A stretch of 64,000 bases of DNA from Anaerolineaceae bacterium (GTDB lineage Bacteria; Chloroflexota; Anaerolineae; Promineifilales; Promineifilaceae). The notes below the pieces were generated by a model that was not told where the DNA came from, ran no database searches, and was given only the letters and a program-made list of their open reading frames with translations. The stretch lies in assembly GCA_002699125.1 (NCBI GenBank), contig PABI01000128.1:26319-90318 (forward strand), written 5' to 3'. Made by a program: the position numbers and the translations under genes. Of the stretch, positions 7,728 through 16,900 are shown piece after piece; within the stretch, counting starts at the first letter, position 1; each line of letters begins with the position of its first letter.

Positions 7728-8954
7728 ATGACAGAAAGCAACTTTCTAACCGCTAAAGAAGCCGCCGCCGCATTAGAAATCACGCTGCCGACGCTGTACG
7801 CTTACGTCAGTCGCGGGCTGATACGCTCGGAGCCGGGGACAGGCAAAAGTCGGGCGCGTCGCTACCGGCGGGCGGATGTGGCAGCATTGCAAGCGCGCAA
7901 AGCGCTGCGGCAAAACCCGGCCCAAGCGGCCGAATCGGCACTGCATTGGGGTACGCCGGTGCTGGCTTCAGCGGTCACATTGATTGAAGACGGCCGTTTC
8001 TACTACAGAGGTCGTGATGCCACAGAGCTGGCCCAAACGACGTCGTTTGAAGCGGTTGCCTCGCTGCTGTGGCGCGATTCTTTGGATGCGGCCGATTTAT
8101 TTCCGCCTGAACTGCCTGCCAGCTTGCAGCAGCGTATGAATGAACTGCAAGCTGCGTTGCAGCCATTGCCTTTGTTTACACGGTTTCAGGTGCTGCTGCC
8201 AATGTTGGTTGAGCACGATTTGGCAGCGTATGATTTGGCAGAAACGGCCGTATGCCAGACCGGGGCCCGTTTGCTTCATTTGCTTACCTGGACCGTGACA
8301 GATGCGCAACCACAAGCCAACATAGCCGCCGCGCTGCAGCAGGCGTGGGCACCGGATCAGCCAGCAGTGGAAACATTGCTCAACACCGCGCTTGTTCTGT
8401 GTGCTGACCATGAATTGAATGTGTCAGCGTTTACGGCCCGGGTAGTGGCTTCGGCGCAGGCGAATCCATATGCGGTGGTGCAGGCGGGACTGGCAGCGCT
8501 GCGAGGGGCGCTGCATGGCGGCCACACAGAGCGGGTGGCGGCGCTGCTGCGCGAGGCAGGTTCAGCAGATGGCGTGCGTCCAATGGTAGCTGCCCGGCTG
8601 CGACGAGGTGAGATTATTCCTGGCTTTGGCCACCCCTTGTATCCGTCTGGGGACCCTCGTGGTCGGCTTCTGCTGGATTTGGTGGCGGAGGTGTTTGGCA
8701 ACAAAACGGCCGTAACCATCGCAAAGACCCTCGTACAGGTCATGGCCGAAGCTACCGGTCAGCAGCCGACGATTGATCTGGGTCTGGTTGCCCTGACCCA
8801 CGCCGCGCAACTCCCTATCGATGCCCCCCTCACATTGTTTGCCCTGGGCCGGACGGCTGGCTGGTTAGGGCAGGCTATTGAGCAGTACCAGGAAGGACAG
8901 CTCATCCGCCCCCGAGCGCGCTACGTTGGGGTACGACCCGGAGATGAATCGTAG
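7728..8954 (+). CDS. Citrate synthase family protein with N-terminal helix-turn-helix
   Basis: Residues about 5-60 (LTAKEAAAALEITLPTLYAYVSRG followed by a basic stretch) form an excisionase/MerR-type helix-turn-helix. The remaining 340 residues are a divergent citrate synthase: HELNVSAFTARVVASA, GALHGGHTERV, GFGHPLYPSGDPRG and TIDLGLVALTHA retain the two His and one Asp positions of the active site. It is a paralogue of the citrate synthase at 5421-6557 with many changes. Such DNA-binding citrate synthase homologues are known in other phyla; whether this one is an enzyme, a regulator or both is unknown. ATG at 7728 follows CCAAAGG. Confidence 0.85.
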   Translation: MTESNFLTAKEAAAALEITLPTLYAYVSRGLIRSEPGTGKSRARRYRRADVAALQARKALRQNPAQAAESALHWGTPVLASAVTLIEDGRFYYRGRDATELAQTTSFEAVASLLWRDSLDAADLFPPELPASLQQRMNELQAALQPLPLFTRFQVLLPMLVEHDLAAYDLAETAVCQTGARLLHLLTWTVTDAQPQANIAAALQQAWAPDQPAVETLLNTALVLCADHELNVSAFTARVVASAQANPYAVVQAGLAALRGALHGGHTERVAALLREAGSADGVRPMVAARLRRGEIIPGFGHPLYPSGDPRGRLLLDLVAEVFGNKTAVTIAKTLVQVMAEATGQQPTIDLGLVALTHAAQLPIDAPLTLFALGRTAGWLGQAIEQYQEGQLIRPRARYVGVRPGDES

Positions 8955-9004
8955 ACAAACGGTGACAGATAGGCCATTGACGAATAACCTACCCTCTGTC
9001 CATA

Positions 9005-9265
9005 ATGACGCCCATGTTTCTATCTTTGCGCAAAGTGATTTTGCCGGTAACGGCCGTACTCTGTTTGATCATTGGCCTGTTTTGGATCTGGTTCTGGTAT
9101 GAATTTAGCCTGAAATGGGCGCTAACGGACACCATGCCGGGACCCACTGAGTCGGCCGTGGTATTTTATGGCAGCGGTGTGGCCGAGCTAGGTTTTTTAG
9201 CCTTTGGTTGGCTGCTGTTGGCCCTGTTTTTGTACGGGCTGCATCGTCGCTGGCAGCGTGCGTAG
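9005..9265 (+). CDS. Small two-TM membrane protein of unknown function
   Basis: The 86-residue protein has two hydrophobic segments (VILPVTAVLCLIIGLFWIWFW and ELGFLAFGWLLLALFLYGL) separated by a polar loop and a basic C-terminus (HRRWQRA), consistent with a small inner-membrane protein with its C-terminus inside. The start may be ATG 9005 or ATG 9014. It lies between the HTH-citrate synthase and a sensor kinase. I do not recognise a family. Confidence 0.55.
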   Translation: MTPMFLSLRKVILPVTAVLCLIIGLFWIWFWYEFSLKWALTDTMPGPTESAVVFYGSGVAELGFLAFGWLLLALFLYGLHRRWQRA

Positions 9266-9411
9266 ACGGCCGTTTTTTACCCCCACACAATTCCGCATTA
9301 CAATACCCGTGAGAAAATTCAAAAAGAAAACGATTCTCGTTGAGACGAGCGGTTGGCGAGTGGCGAGAAGCAGCCTCTAATCTCCACTCTCTGAGCTCCT
9401 GAGAAATTGCA
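9266..9411. other. Intergenic region with 7-bp-period hairpin before the sensor kinase
   Basis: Contains one ACGGCCGT immediately after the previous stop and a heptamer-type element at about 9348-9395 (GGTTGGC/GAGTGGC on one side, AATCTCC/ACTCTCT on the other). The kinase start ATG at 9412 follows without a clear Shine-Dalgarno. Confidence 0.4.
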
Positions 9412-11625
9412 ATGGAAAAGATCAATATTTTTCACCGGTCACCCTTGGCCCAGGATCAGACGGTTCAGTTGAATATGGACGATCTGCGCGGACGGTTGGT
9501 GCAGCGTTTAGCCTTGCTGGTCCTCGCTGTGGCCCAGCTGTTCATTCTGTTTTACGAATCGGCAACACCGTTCCCGCTGCCGGCCATGACCCTGTGGCTG
9601 ATGCTTACTGGCCTGGGCATTGGCTCCCTCACGCTCTCCGGGCGTGCACCTCGGCTGGCGCGACATTTGATGGTTTGGGGCTTAACGGCCGTTCTCCTTT
9701 ACGCCATGGTTTACTTACCGGCTGCCTGGCTGCCCTTTGTCGGTGTGCTGCTCATTTTTTGCCAGGCGATACTGGTGCAAGGAAGTGAATTTATTACCGG
9801 GGCGATGCTGGCGGGAACGGCCGTTTATCTGGTCACCATGCGCAGCTATCCCTACCCGCTGGCGGGCATTCTTACCAATCTGGTCCTGGCCGTGATTATC
9901 GCCTGGCTGACGATTCGCGCCCTGTACACTGCGCTGGATTGGCTGAGCAAAACGCAGCGCCGTGCCGAGCAGCTCCTGGACGTGACGCGCAGCCAGCAGG
10001 CCGAACTGCGCAGCACCGTGAAATCGTTGCAAATTACCAACGAGCTGCGCCTTCAGGCCGAACGCGAACTGCTTATTGCCAACAAACAAGCGCGGGAATC
10101 CCAACGGATGAAGGAGCAATTTGCCGCCAACATCAGCCATGAATTCCGCACGCCGCTCAGCATTATTTTGGGTTTTAGCGAAGTGATGTACCTCTCGCCG
10201 GAGGTGTATGGCGGTCTGGCCTGGCCACCTAAACTGTACCGGGACGTCAGCCAGATTTACCGCAACAGTCGTCACCTCATGAGCATGATCGACGACATTT
10301 TGGATTTGTCCCATTTTGAGATGACCGGCTTTACGCTGAACAAACAGTCTACGGAGTTGGAACCGCTGCTGCAAGAATCCCTGGGCATGGTGGCCGACCT
10401 GTTTCGCAACGATGCCATCACCTTAAAAGCTGAGATCGAACCGGATCTGCCACCGCTGGAACTGGATCGCACCCGGATGCGGCAGGTTTTCTTGAATTTG
10501 CTCAACAACGCCTGCCGCTTCACCGAGGCAGGCACGGTTTGCCTGCGGGCGTTTCAGCACGATGGCGAGGTGCGAATTCAGGTGGTAGACACGGGGCCAG
10601 GCATTCCTGAAGAGCAGCTGGCCCGCATTTTTACCGAGTTTTACCAGGTAGATTATTCGCTGAGCCGCAAGCATGGCGGTACGGGGCTGGGGCTGGCGAT
10701 TTGCCAACGATTTGTGCAGGCGCACGACGGCCGTATTTGGGTAGACAGCATTTTGGGCGAAGGCTCAACATTTACCATTGCCCTGGCCGTGGAAGAGCCA
10801 GTTCCCGGCGGCCAACTATACCGCACGCGAGATTTAAATGCGCGGCCGTCGGGAAAATTGGACCCGGTTCTGGTGGTTGATCCCGATCCCTCCGTCACCA
10901 GCCTGGTGCAGCGCCATTTGCCCGATTATGAAGTGATTCCCCTACCAAATGGAGCTGAGCTAGATGTGCAGGTGGCGGCTCATCATCCCGTAGCGGTGGT
11001 GTGGAACGTAACGCCGGGTGAAACGCCGCCCGCGCCCGCTTTGGCGATGCCGGTGCCGGTTATCACCTGCTCCCTGCCCAGCCGCACCTGGATGGCCGAC
11101 GCGTTTGGCGCGCTGGCTTGCTTAAACAAGCCGATTAATTTTGAACAGCTTAACCAATACATTGACAGCATCGGCGGGGTGGCGAATTTGCTGGTGGTGG
11201 ATGACAATAGCGGCATTTGCCAACTGGTAGAGCGTGGCCTGGCGGCTCGTTCTGACCAGTTGACGGTTCGCGTGGCTTACGATGGTGAGAGCGGCCTGAG
11301 CGCTATGCGGCAGCAGCCGCCCGATTTGCTGCTGCTCGATTTAATTATGCCGGGGTTAAACGGCCGTGAAGTATTCGACATCATGCAGCAGAACGAGGCG
11401 CTGGCCCAGATTCCCGTTATTTTGCTTACCGCTACCGATTTCATTAGTGAACAATTTGCCGGGCAAAATAGCCAGCTCACCATCCACCGCTCGCACATGT
11501 TGCAGCCATTGGAGCTGCTGCATTGTATCCAGCCCATTTTGAAGGTGTTGCAGCCGCCATACGGCAATCTGCTGGCCGATGCGGCGCTGGGCGAACCCGA
11601 ACCCATCATCAAGGAAGTGGCATGA
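9412..11625 (+). CDS. Membrane hybrid histidine kinase with C-terminal receiver
   Basis: 737 residues. About six membrane segments fill residues 25-175. A coiled linker (QRRAEQLLDVTRSQQAEL) leads to the dimerisation domain with the phospho-acceptor box NISHEFRTPLSIILGFSEV (His at about 242). The ATP-binding domain shows NLLNNACRF (N box), VDTGPGIPEEQ (G1) and HGGTGLGLAICQRF (G2). Residues about 480-590 look like a degenerate receiver (LVVDPDPSV, but no clear acceptor block), and a complete receiver follows (LLVVDDN, LLLLDLIMP with Asp about 642, ILLTATD). The ATGA overlap with the next gene makes a kinase/regulator pair. The signal sensed is unknown. Confidence 0.9.
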   Translation: MEKINIFHRSPLAQDQTVQLNMDDLRGRLVQRLALLVLAVAQLFILFYESATPFPLPAMTLWLMLTGLGIGSLTLSGRAPRLARHLMVWGLTAVLLYAMVYLPAAWLPFVGVLLIFCQAILVQGSEFITGAMLAGTAVYLVTMRSYPYPLAGILTNLVLAVIIAWLTIRALYTALDWLSKTQRRAEQLLDVTRSQQAELRSTVKSLQITNELRLQAERELLIANKQARESQRMKEQFAANISHEFRTPLSIILGFSEVMYLSPEVYGGLAWPPKLYRDVSQIYRNSRHLMSMIDDILDLSHFEMTGFTLNKQSTELEPLLQESLGMVADLFRNDAITLKAEIEPDLPPLELDRTRMRQVFLNLLNNACRFTEAGTVCLRAFQHDGEVRIQVVDTGPGIPEEQLARIFTEFYQVDYSLSRKHGGTGLGLAICQRFVQAHDGRIWVDSILGEGSTFTIALAVEEPVPGGQLYRTRDLNARPSGKLDPVLVVDPDPSVTSLVQRHLPDYEVIPLPNGAELDVQVAAHHPVAVVWNVTPGETPPAPALAMPVPVITCSLPSRTWMADAFGALACLNKPINFEQLNQYIDSIGGVANLLVVDDNSGICQLVERGLAARSDQLTVRVAYDGESGLSAMRQQPPDLLLLDLIMPGLNGREVFDIMQQNEALAQIPVILLTATDFISEQFAGQNSQLTIHRSHMLQPLELLHCIQPILKVLQPPYGNLLADAALGEPEPIIKEVA

Positions 11626-12848
11626 GCGAAACGGTCATCCCTGAACCCGCACCCGAATTTGTAGACAGCGTAAAGCTGGCGTTGGAGCATCTGTACGATT
11701 TTGCTTTTTTGCAGAAATTGCCGCTGGCCCAGCGGCTGAGCGCGGCTCAGCAAGGCAATAGCAAAAAACGACCCAGCCAGACGTTAGGCCATCATCTGCG
11801 GCGGGAACTGATTGAAGCCATTGAGGCGCTCAGCCCCGAGCCGGGCGCAGCGGCCCACACGCCGGACATGCGCCAATACAATTTGCTCCAGCTGCATTAC
11901 GTTGAGGGCTTGACGGTGCAGGAAGTGGGCCAGCGTCTGGGGCTTTCCACGCGCCAGACGCACCGCTCGCTGCGCAAGGCGGAAGAGAGCGTGGCCACCA
12001 TTTTATGGGCACAGGTGCAGTCGGCGACGGCGGCCCAGGATGATTTGTCGGCGGCGCAGCTGTCTTCGGTGCAGGCCGAGTTTGCCCAGCTAGAAACGAC
12101 GCTTCAGCCAACGGACCTGGTGCAGCTTTTGCGCGAGGCGCAGAAGGCAGTGGCTCCGCTGGCGCAGTCGCGTGAAGTCACATTTGAACTGGTTGAGCCT
12201 GTGCCGCGCATGGTGGTTTCGGTGGATACGGCCGTTTCCCGGCAGCTTCTCGTCAGTATCCTCAGCCGGCTCATCCAGGCAACGCAGCAGCAAACCATCA
12301 CTATTTATGGCTTGCTGGGGGAGGAGATGGCTTTGCTGTCACTTTCTTTCCCTGCAACGGAACCATTGGCCCATGATTTTGCCAGTGACCAGGTGATTGC
12401 CCCGCTGGCCGAGCGGTTGGGTTGGCAAATGGAAACAAAGGATGAGGGAAACGGCCGTTACCAGCTCCAGGTCAAAATTCCGCTGCATGGTCCGGTGGTG
12501 CTGGTAGTGGATGACAACCAGGGGTTGGTGGAGCTGCTGGAACGCTACCTGACGGGGCATAACTGCCGCGTCATTGCCGCCAACAGTGGTGAGGAAGGGT
12601 TAGAAGTGCTGAGCCGCACCACGCCCGACGCCATCATTCTAGATGCAATGATGCCCGACGTGAGCGGTTGGGATGTGCTGCAAGCGATACGAACGAGGCC
12701 AGAAACGGCCGAAACGCCCGTCATCATTTGCTCCGTCTTCAACGATCCAGAACTAGCCTACGCTCTGGGGGCTTCCCACTTCATCTCCAAGCCTGTGAGC
12801 CGCGACCAAATTCTGACGGCCCTGCGTCAGTTGAATGTGGTGGTGTAG
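11622..12848 (+). CDS. Response regulator with sigma-r4-like HTH, degenerate ATPase and C-terminal receiver
   Basis: 408 residues. Residues about 83-130 (YNLLQLHYVEGLTVQEVGQR then LGLSTRQTHRSLRKAEE) form a sigma-70 region-4-like helix-turn-helix. The middle (about 140-285) resembles a histidine-kinase ATP-binding fold without clear N or G boxes. The C-terminal receiver (VLVVDDNQG at about 294, AIILDAMMPDVSGWDVL with the acceptor Asp at about 340, Lys in FISKPVS) is complete. The order is inverted compared with usual regulators, where the receiver comes first. It overlaps the kinase gene by 4 bases (ATGA), so it is the likely partner. Confidence 0.85.
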   Translation: MSETVIPEPAPEFVDSVKLALEHLYDFAFLQKLPLAQRLSAAQQGNSKKRPSQTLGHHLRRELIEAIEALSPEPGAAAHTPDMRQYNLLQLHYVEGLTVQEVGQRLGLSTRQTHRSLRKAEESVATILWAQVQSATAAQDDLSAAQLSSVQAEFAQLETTLQPTDLVQLLREAQKAVAPLAQSREVTFELVEPVPRMVVSVDTAVSRQLLVSILSRLIQATQQQTITIYGLLGEEMALLSLSFPATEPLAHDFASDQVIAPLAERLGWQMETKDEGNGRYQLQVKIPLHGPVVLVVDDNQGLVELLERYLTGHNCRVIAANSGEEGLEVLSRTTPDAIILDAMMPDVSGWDVLQAIRTRPETAETPVIICSVFNDPELAYALGASHFISKPVSRDQILTALRQLNVVV

Positions 12849-12877
12849 GCTTTGCTGAAGGACCGTCGGTGCAGTGC

Positions 12878-13696
12878 TCATGGGCCATGATTGATTTGAT
12901 CGTTTAGAGCAGCCAGGCTAAACGACCCCAAAAATTCCCCGGTGCGAGCGTTTTTAATGGTCACATCGGCCCAACTGTTGGCGATGTGGTAGCCGTTCCA
13001 GAAAATACCACCGCCCGAAGCGCCGGGCATCACATAGTTGTCTAAAACCAGGTGTGGCGTGGCATGATCTTGCACAATTTCCGTCACCGTTGTCCAGACC
13101 ACATATGCCTGCTGCCCATCCCAATCAATTTGGCCAACCTCGCTGCCTACAGTTAGCGTGAGCGCCTCTACCGATTTGAACGGCGCGGACATAATTTCTA
13201 AATCATTAAAGTAATTTTCGCCAAAATCCAAAATCAACGTTTCGGCATTGTGGGCCGAAGCCTGGAAAGTGCCAACTGGTGCATTGTGTAGGATGCGTTG
13301 ACCGGCTGCGTTGTACAGAGAAAATCCGGTAACGCCTTGGGGGTTTGATGCTGAAAGGGCGGTTAAGTCGATGGAAAAATGATTGTGGGTGATGAGGTAA
13401 CGGCCGTTTACCACCGTCGCGTGACCAAAACTGCCGCGAAAATCTGTGTGCTGCCCTTGTTGAAACTGCCCATGAAATACTATCCGCACCACCGAGGCCA
13501 GAATCGCCTGCTCTTGGACTGCACAGCGTTGTTGTTGAGGAGGAAGCGGCCGTGAGCGGGAGATGCTCTCTTTGGCGGCCTCAATCGGTTTGTGGGTCTG
13601 AGGGTGTGCCTGTTGCCACCACAAACTTGACGGCACTTTTGGAAAGTGAATAGAAACAAATCCCATGACAATAAAAAACAAGAAAATACGCTTCAT
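12878..13696 (-). CDS. Secreted trypsin-like serine protease
   Basis: 272 residues starting with a signal sequence (MKRIFLFFIVMGFVSIHF). The chymotrypsin-fold triad is recognisable: His in YLITHNHFS (about 105), Asp in ETLILDFGE (about 152), and Ser in MPGASGGGIFWNG (about 234), where GASGGG is the GxSGG nucleophile loop. The protein is probably exported and either released or kept at the membrane by the uncleaved N-terminus. It is convergent with the response regulator gene and divergent from the giant regulator at 13950. Confidence 0.75.
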   Translation of the reverse strand: MKRIFLFFIVMGFVSIHFPKVPSSLWWQQAHPQTHKPIEAAKESISRSRPLPPQQQRCAVQEQAILASVVRIVFHGQFQQGQHTDFRGSFGHATVVNGRYLITHNHFSIDLTALSASNPQGVTGFSLYNAAGQRILHNAPVGTFQASAHNAETLILDFGENYFNDLEIMSAPFKSVEALTLTVGSEVGQIDWDGQQAYVVWTTVTEIVQDHATPHLVLDNYVMPGASGGGIFWNGYHIANSWADVTIKNARTGEFLGSFSLAALNDQINHGP

Positions 13697-13949
13697 GTTG
13701 CACCCCGTTTTGCTTTCGGTTCGGTTGATATTTCTTGTTTTCAGTGTCGCTTTGGGGCATCAACAAGCTGTCGCGAAAGGGTCAACAAAAGCGGGGCGTA
13801 CCGTCACAAAATTGGCGAAGGCGAAAAGGAATGAGGTGGATTGGCCAGAGTTGACGGTTTACCGTCAACAAATTGGGGTAAACCGTCAACAAAAGCACAA
13901 TTAGTCGAAGTTCGTGCTAGGATAGGGGGAGTTCAATGGAGGTGGCGGT
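13697..13949. promoter_or_regulatory. Divergent intergenic region with direct repeats (GTCAACAAA)
   Basis: The gap between the protease gene and the BTAD regulator contains four related units, GTCA(A)CAAA, at about 13781, 13803, 13864 and 13885, two of them extended as TACCGTCA(A)CAAATTGG. TTGACGGT / ACCGTCAA at 13851-13868 forms a near palindrome. SARP regulators of the BTAD class bind direct heptamer repeats near -35, so autoregulation by the downstream gene product is plausible but not shown. Confidence 0.4.
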
Positions 13950-16900
13950 ATGGCCCGGCTCACAATTTCGCTCTTGGGGAAGTTTCAGGCTTTGCTTGAT
14001 GATGAACCGTTGGCGAGTTTCCGCACCAACAAGGTGCAGGCGCTCCTGATTTACCTGGCGGTGGAACAAAGGCCGCAGCGGCGGGAGTGGTTAATTGAGC
14101 TGCTTTGGCCGGGCATGCCGGAGCGGTCGGCACGGCACAATTTGCGCCAGGTGCTCTACAATTTGCGTCAGGTCCTGCCAGAGCTTTCTGCGGCAGAAGG
14201 AACGGAAGGGGAAACGGCCGTTTCCACCCTGCTCACCAATCGGCAAACCATTCAACTCAATCCCCAAGCGGCACTCACGGTGGACGTGCATGAATTTGAA
14301 ACACAGCTGCACAGCGTGCAAGACCACGCGCATGTGGATTTGCTAGTTTGCCAGAGATGCCGTCAGACGTTGGCTGCGGCCGTATCCTTGTACCAGAGTG
14401 ATTTTCTGGCCGATTTTTACCTGAGCGACAGCAATGAATTTGAAGAGTGGGCCGAAGTCACGCGGCAGGCGTACCGCCGCAAAGCGTTGGATGCACTGGA
14501 AGCCCTGACAGCTATCCACATCCGCCAGAGCGACTACCGCGAGGCACAGGAATTTGCCCAGCGCCAGCTTGAGGTTGACAACCTGCGCGAGAGCGCTTAT
14601 CGGCAGCTCATGGAAATCTATGCGTTAAGCGGCCGTCGTGAAGAAGCCCTGGCGCTGTATGAGAGCTGTCGCCGCCTGCTGGGCGAAGAACTGGGGATGG
14701 CCCCCACCACGCGCACCAGCGAGATGTATCGCCAAATTGTTGCCGGAGATTTGCGCTTTGATGCTCCCGCAAACCGGGGCGTGCGTGGCCTTGAACTGAA
14801 AGAGGAAATTGGCTCCGGAGCGTATGGCGTCATCTACCGCGCCGTCCAGCCAACCATCGGGCGTGAGGTGGCGGTGAAGGTGATTCGACCGCGTTATGCC
14901 AATGATCCGGAGTTCATCCGCCGCTTTGAAAGCGAGGCGCAAACGGTTGCCCGCCTGGAACATCCTTACATCGTGCCACTGTATGATTATTGGCGTGACC
15001 CGGAGGGCGCGTATCTGGTCATGCGCTTGCTGCGGGGTGGCAGTCTGTTGTCTTCTTTAGAAAATGGACCCTTGCAGCCGGATACGGCCGTCACCCTCCT
15101 CAACCAGCTCGCCTCAGCCTTAACGTCCGCACACCAATTAGGCATCGTGCATCGCGACATCAAACCCGCCAATATTTTGTTCGATGAAGCCAACAATGCG
15201 TACCTGACCGATTTTGGCATCGCCAAAGATTTGGCCAGTGATTTGCAGCTTACCGGTGCGGGAGAAATTGCCGGTACGCCTGACTATGTTTCACCGGAGC
15301 AGCTAACCGGCCAACAGGTAACGCCCCAGGCCGATCAGTACAGTCTGGGAGCCGTGCTATATGAAACGTTGACCGGGGAAAAGCCGTTTTCAGATGCGCC
15401 GCTGGCCATTCGGATTCAGAAACATCTGGCCGAACCGCTGCCGTTGGTGTGTGACAGCCGGCCTGATTTGCCCGGTCAGGTTGATGCGGTGATTCAAAGA
15501 GCCACTGCCAAAGAGCCAACCGCTCGCTTCACAGACATGTTGGCGATGGCTGAGGCGTTTCGGCAGGCGGTTCATGGTTTGGCGCCAACAACGGTGGTGG
15601 ATACGGCCGTTCCCTCTACCCGCGAATTGACCAATCCCTACAAAGGGCTGCGCGCCTTCCAGGAAAGCGATGCCTCAGATTTCTTCGGCCGGGAAGTGCT
15701 CATTGAACAAATGGTAGCCGGATTGGCCGACAGCAATTTTTTGGCCGTCGTGGGGCCAAGCGGTGCCGGTAAGTCCAGCGTGGTGAAGGCAGGCCTGGTG
15801 CCGGCCTTGCGCCAGGGAGCCCTGCCTGGCTCCGAGAACTGGTTTGTGGCGGAGATGGTGCCCGGCAGCCATCCGCTGGAGGAACTGGCGTTGAGGCTGC
15901 TGCCGGTGGCAGTTGATCCACCGCCCAGTTTGCTGGACCCCATGCAAAAGGATGAACGGGGTCTCCTGCGGACCTTGCGCCGTATCTTGCCTGGGGATGA
16001 TGCCCATCTTTTGCTGGTGATTGACCAGTTTGAAGAGTTGTTCACCTTAACCGACAGCGAGGCGCGCCGGCATCGCTTTTTAAACAGCTTGCTGGCGGTA
16101 TTATCCGCGCCACGATCCCCGTTGCATGTTGTCGTTACCCTGCGGGCAGATTTTTATGATCGGCCGTTGCAAATAAAACCGATTGCCGATTTGTTTAAAG
16201 AAAACAGCACCCTGGTTTTACCGATGTCCAACGAGGAAATCGCCTGGGCTGTCCAGGAGCCGGCTCGCCGCCAGGGCGTCACGTTAGAAGAGGGGGTTAT
16301 GACGGCAATGGTTCACGACGTGGCCGACCAGCCGGGTGCGCTGCCGCTGTTGCAATATGCCTTAACCGAGCTGTTTGAAGAGCGTCAGGGCCTAACGATG
16401 ACATTGAGCAGCTACCGTGCATTGGGCGGCGTCACCGGGGCATTGGCGCAGCGGGCTGAGGAGCTGTTCAACGGGTTGAGCGCTGCGGAACAGGCCGTAA
16501 CCCGCCAGCTATTTTTACGGCTCGTCACGTTGGAGGATGGGCGAGAGCATACCCGGCGTCGGGTTTTGCGTTCCGAGTTGGAAGCGGTGGGGGAAAGTGT
16601 GGGGGAAGGGAATACGGCCGTTCCCCATATTCTCGATACGTTTGGCCGCCATCGCCTGCTTACCTTTGATCGGGACCCGTTAACCCGGGAAGCAACCGTC
16701 GAAGTGGCGCACGAAGCCCTGCTGGGCAACTGGCAGCGGTTACGCGCCTGGCTGGGAATCCACCGTGAGGATATTCGTCAGCAGCGCCTGTTGGCCGCCG
16801 CCGCCCAAGAATGGACCGAAGCAGGGCAAGATGAGAGCTTTTTACTGCGGGGTGCTCGTTTGGAGCAATTTGAGAGGTGGGCAGCGGCAACGGCCGTTGC

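Noticed and set aside
13665..13904. Plus-strand frame of 79 codons in the protease/BTAD gap
   Set aside because: It overlaps the protease 5' end on the other strand, has no ribosome-binding site and crosses the GTCAACAAA repeats, which explain the region better as regulatory.
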